From: Hymenobacter caeli
Lineage (GTDB): Bacteria; Bacteroidota; Bacteroidia; Cytophagales; Hymenobacteraceae
Length of the DNA stretch: 64,000 nucleotides
Reading direction: 5' to 3'
Assembly: GCF_013294115.1 (NCBI RefSeq)
Contig: NZ_JABSNP010000001.1
Span: forward strand, 62,001-126,000
Shown: positions 61,700 to 64,000 of the stretch, in pieces
How the letters are laid out: every line of letters starts with the position of its first letter
How positions within the stretch are numbered: position 1 is the first letter of the stretch
Translations under genes and position numbers: made by a program
Notes under the pieces: generated by a model
What the model was told of the DNA's origin: nothing
Database searches by the model: none
Seen by the model: the letters and a program-made list of their open reading frames with translations, nothing else

Positions 61700-61840
61700 C
61701 CCCGTTCAGCGGCACCTCACCCCCTAGCCCCCTCTCCAAAAAAGAGGGGGGACTAGCTCTAGAATCCAGCCTAAAACTAAAGACTAGTTCCCCCTCTTTT
61801 TTGGAGAGGGGGCTAGGGGGTGAGGTGCCGCTGAACGGGC
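61700..61840. repeat. Long inverted repeat, CCTCACCCCC family, full copy
   Basis: Arms begin CCCGTTCAGCGGCACCTCAC and end GTGAGGTGCCGCTGAACGGG, with CCCTAGCCCCCTCTCC and its complement inside. This copy has longer outer arms (GTTCAGCGGC) than the one at 2516, whose flanks carry a weaker form of them. It lies between dnaJ and the ECF sigma gene. Confidence 0.9.
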
Positions 61841-61915
61841 AAACCCAAACTTTTCCCAGCACCCTGTAATGCGCGGCGGCGGGCGGCGATTAACTTCCCG
61901 AAATTACCGCTCCGC

Positions 61916-62425
61916 ATGACCGCCGTTGCTCCTTTGCCCGACTTCGTGGGAGCCCTGCAAACGTACCAGCCGCTGCTGCGCCGCGTGGCCCGCTTGTACT
62001 GCCAGGATGCCGACGACCGCCAGGACCTGTTCCAGGAAATTGTGCTCCAGCTGTGGCGGGCGTGGCCGCGCTACGTGCCCCAGCCGGGCGCCCAGCTCAG
62101 CACCTGGCTCTACCGCGTGGCCCTGAACGTGGCCGTGAGCAACCTGCGCCACCGCACCCGCCACCCAGCGCCCGGGGCCCTCGGCGCCGACGCGCTGCAA
62201 GTGGCCCAGGCCCCCGAAGCCGCCGCCTTTGAGCCCGAAGAAACCGCCGCCCTGTACCGCGCCATTGCCCGGCTGTCGGAGGTCGACAAGGCCTTCGTGC
62301 TATTGTACCTGGAAGACCGGCCCTACGAAGAAATGGCTGAAATACTGGGTATTACCCAAAACAACGTGCGCGTGAAAATGCACCGCGTGCAAGAAAAGCT
62401 CCGTCAATTATTGGTTCGCCGCTAA
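61916..62425 (+). CDS. ECF-type RNA polymerase sigma factor
   Basis: 169 residues. Sigma region 2 is RRVARLYCQDADDRQDLFQE continuing to LQLWRAWPRYVPQPGAQLST, with WLYRVALNVAVSNLRHRTR as the promoter-contacting helix. Region 4 is RLSEVDKAFVLLYLEDRPYE plus MAEILGITQNNVRVKMHRVQ, a helix-turn-helix. It would direct polymerase to a small regulon. The next gene, 12 bp downstream, encodes a small membrane protein and is the likely co-regulated partner. Confidence 0.93.
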   Translation: MTAVAPLPDFVGALQTYQPLLRRVARLYCQDADDRQDLFQEIVLQLWRAWPRYVPQPGAQLSTWLYRVALNVAVSNLRHRTRHPAPGALGADALQVAQAPEAAAFEPEETAALYRAIARLSEVDKAFVLLYLEDRPYEEMAEILGITQNNVRVKMHRVQEKLRQLLVRR

Positions 62426-62437
62426 GCCTTATTCATT

Positions 62438-63085
62438 ATGGAACTCGACGATTTGCGCCGGCAGTGGCAGCAGCCCGCGCCATCTGCTTCGGCCGCGCTC
62501 ACCCTTGCTGAACTCAGTGCCTTGCTGACCCGGCAACGGGGCAGCCTGGTAGATAAAATGCGTCGCAATGCGCGGTGGGAAGCCGTTGGGACGGCATTGC
62601 TTGCGGCAGCCACGGTCGGATTCCTGCCCTTTGTGCCGGAGCTGGGCTTGCTGCCCCACCTGCTGCTGCTGCTGACTTTCGTGCTGCTGTACTACTACTA
62701 CCGCGTGCTGGGCGCGCTGCGCCAAATGACGAAAATTACCGGTAGCGTGCGTAATCATTTGGCACGGCTTTGCGCAGGGTTGCGGCAGATGCTGCGTTTC
62801 AATTACGGCCTGACGTTGGCGATGGTGCCCATTACTTTGCTGGTGACGCTCGGCCTGCCAATGGGGCGCGAGCTAGCACGGGTTGGCCAGGAAATACTGC
62901 GCCACCAGCCGGTTCATTGGGGACGCTTGCCGCTCTTGACGGGCATACTGCTTGGGGCGGGCGGGCTGGTGCGGGCGCTGGTAATACCGGTTACCCGTTG
63001 GCAACTCCAACGCCTCTACGGCCAGCACCTCGACCGCCTCGAAGGCCAACTGCGCGAGCTGGACGAGCCGCCCCCCGGGGCCTGA
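62438..63085 (+). CDS. Membrane protein paired with the ECF sigma factor
   Basis: 215 residues. A cytoplasmic N-terminus (MELDDLRRQWQQPAPSASAA) precedes two close membrane helices (AVGTALLAAATVGFLPFV, LGLLPHLLLLLTFVLLYYYY), a basic loop, two more hydrophobic stretches and a charged tail. The start ELDDLRRQWQ resembles the N-terminus of many small membrane proteins that follow ECF sigma genes in Bacteroidota. I infer an anti-sigma or sensor role from position only; no zinc motif (HxxxCxxC) is present. Confidence 0.6.
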   Translation: MELDDLRRQWQQPAPSASAALTLAELSALLTRQRGSLVDKMRRNARWEAVGTALLAAATVGFLPFVPELGLLPHLLLLLTFVLLYYYYRVLGALRQMTKITGSVRNHLARLCAGLRQMLRFNYGLTLAMVPITLLVTLGLPMGRELARVGQEILRHQPVHWGRLPLLTGILLGAGGLVRALVIPVTRWQLQRLYGQHLDRLEGQLRELDEPPPGA

Positions 63086-63146
63086 GTTGGGGCCCCGGCT
63101 ATTCATGCGTATTCTTGCAACTTCCTATACTTCCTTTTTTTCGGCT

Positions 63147-64000
63147 ATGACTCCTATCCTCGAAGCCCTGGACGTGCGCAAAACCTACGCCGCCCACACC
63201 GCCCTCGACGGCGTGAGCCTCGCCATTCCTGAGCAGAGCATCTTCGGGCTGCTGGGGCCCAACGGGGCGGGCAAAACCTCGCTCATCCGCATCATCACCC
63301 AGATTACGGGGGCCGACGGGGGCGAAATCCGCTTTCGGGGCCAGCGGCTGGGGCCCGCCCACATCGGCGAAATCGGCTACCTGCCCGAGGAGCGGGGCCT
63401 CTACAAAAAGATGCAGGTAGGCGAGCAGCTCCTCTACCTGGCCCGGCTGCGGGGCCTGACCCGGGCCGACGCCGTGGCCCGCATCAAGCAGTGGCTGGCG
63501 CGGCTCGACCTCACGCCCTGGGCCCAGAAAAACGTGGAAGACCTCAGCAAGGGCATGCAGCAGAAGGTGCAGTTCATCGCCACGGTGCTGCACCAGCCCA
63601 AGCTCATCATCCTCGACGAGCCGTTCTCGGGCTTCGACCCCATCAACGCTAACCTGATAAAAGACGAGATTCTGGACCTGCGGGCGCAGGGGGCCACCAT
63701 CATCTTCTCCACGCACCGGATGGAATCGGTGGAGGAGCTGTGCGACAGCATCGCCCTGATTAACAAGTCGCGCAAGGTGCTCGACGGGCCGGTGTCGGCC
63801 ATCAAAAACCAGTTCAAAACCAACACCTACGAGGTGGAAGGCAAGGGCCGCCCCCTCCTCACGCACCCCGATTTTGAGGTGGTGGAGCAGAAAGCCCGCG
63901 AAAACGACCACTTCTACGCCCAGGTGAAACTGCACGCCGGCGTGACGCCCAACGAGCTGCTGCGCTTCCTCATCGGGCAGGTGGAGGTGCACGCCTTCCG
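63147..64000 (+). CDS. ABC transporter ATP-binding protein (runs off the window end)
   Basis: 284 codons are visible from the ATG at 63147 and the frame is still open at base 64000. The ATPase has Walker A GPNGAGKT at 37-44, signature LSKGMQQKVQFIA, Walker B LIILDEPFSGFDP and the switch His in FSTHRMESVEELC. After ~240 residues, KTNTYEVEGKGRPLLTHPDF begins a C-terminal domain like those of NatA-type ATPases. Predicted partner of an ABC-2 permease (Na+ or drug efflux type) that would be encoded just past the window edge. Substrate unknown. Confidence 0.9.
   Translation, partial: MTPILEALDVRKTYAAHTALDGVSLAIPEQSIFGLLGPNGAGKTSLIRIITQITGADGGEIRFRGQRLGPAHIGEIGYLPEERGLYKKMQVGEQLLYLARLRGLTRADAVARIKQWLARLDLTPWAQKNVEDLSKGMQQKVQFIATVLHQPKLIILDEPFSGFDPINANLIKDEILDLRAQGATIIFSTHRMESVEELCDSIALINKSRKVLDGPVSAIKNQFKTNTYEVEGKGRPLLTHPDFEVVEQKARENDHFYAQVKLHAGVTPNELLRFLIGQVEVHAF

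Overview
The window looks like part of a chromosome from a GC-rich Bacteroidota, most like Hymenobacter and its Cytophagales relatives. The grounds are: a TonB-dependent receptor with an N-terminal carboxypeptidase-regulatory-like segment; a LytTR response regulator; a short adenylate kinase beside hpt and obg; and at least 13 TAnnTTTG motifs (the -7 element of the Bacteroidota primary sigma factor) close to gene starts on both strands. The species is an inference; no rRNA or other phylogenetic marker is present.

Layout. 1-3.1 kb: housekeeping genes (receptor fragment, NlpC/P60 lipoprotein, GlcD-type FAD oxidase, acyl-CoA-binding protein). 3.2-46.6 kb: one very large surface-polysaccharide locus. 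It opens with nucleotide-sugar genes (asnB, ugd, UDP-xylose synthase, FdtA- and FdtB-like genes, a DPM1-like glycosyltransferase, gmd, fcl). Next come an MBOAT/SGNH O-acyltransferase pair and the ABC exporter wzm-wzt. A long series follows with 16 more predicted glycosyltransferases (17 in all), an FkbM and a class I methyltransferase, a GDP-6-deoxyhexose reductase, an acyltransferase-3 protein, a WecE-type aminotransferase, a HAD/membrane-protein pair and a Wzy-like polymerase candidate. 46.8-57.6 kb: TPR protein, M42-like peptidase, membrane pyrophosphatase, hpt-adk-obg and a large hybrid histidine kinase. 57.9-64 kb: LytTR regulator, small carboxypeptidase-regulatory-like protein, grpE-dnaJ, ECF sigma factor with a membrane partner, and the start of an ABC ATPase.

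How the genes fit together. UDP-glucuronate, UDP-xylose, GDP-4-keto-6-deoxymannose, GDP-L-fucose, probably GDP-D-rhamnose, and dTDP-Fuc3N/Fuc4N-type amino sugars would be made and used by the transferases. The chain would be decorated with methyl and acyl groups and exported through Wzm/Wzt. dTDP-sugar entry enzymes (RmlA/RmlB) are not in the window.

Mosaic structure. About 18.8-26.15 kb is strikingly AT-rich against GC-rich flanks, and its left edge lies inside wzt, between the conserved ATPase half and the substrate-specific C-terminal half. A second AT-rich patch is at 35.9-38.03 kb. Intergenic spaces are crowded with palindromic repeat elements of several families. One set of loci shares similar outer ends (TAGAGCGGTTTT...GGTGTACAG) around different inner stems, with one nested case. 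I found no transposase, integrase, CRISPR array, tRNA or rRNA.
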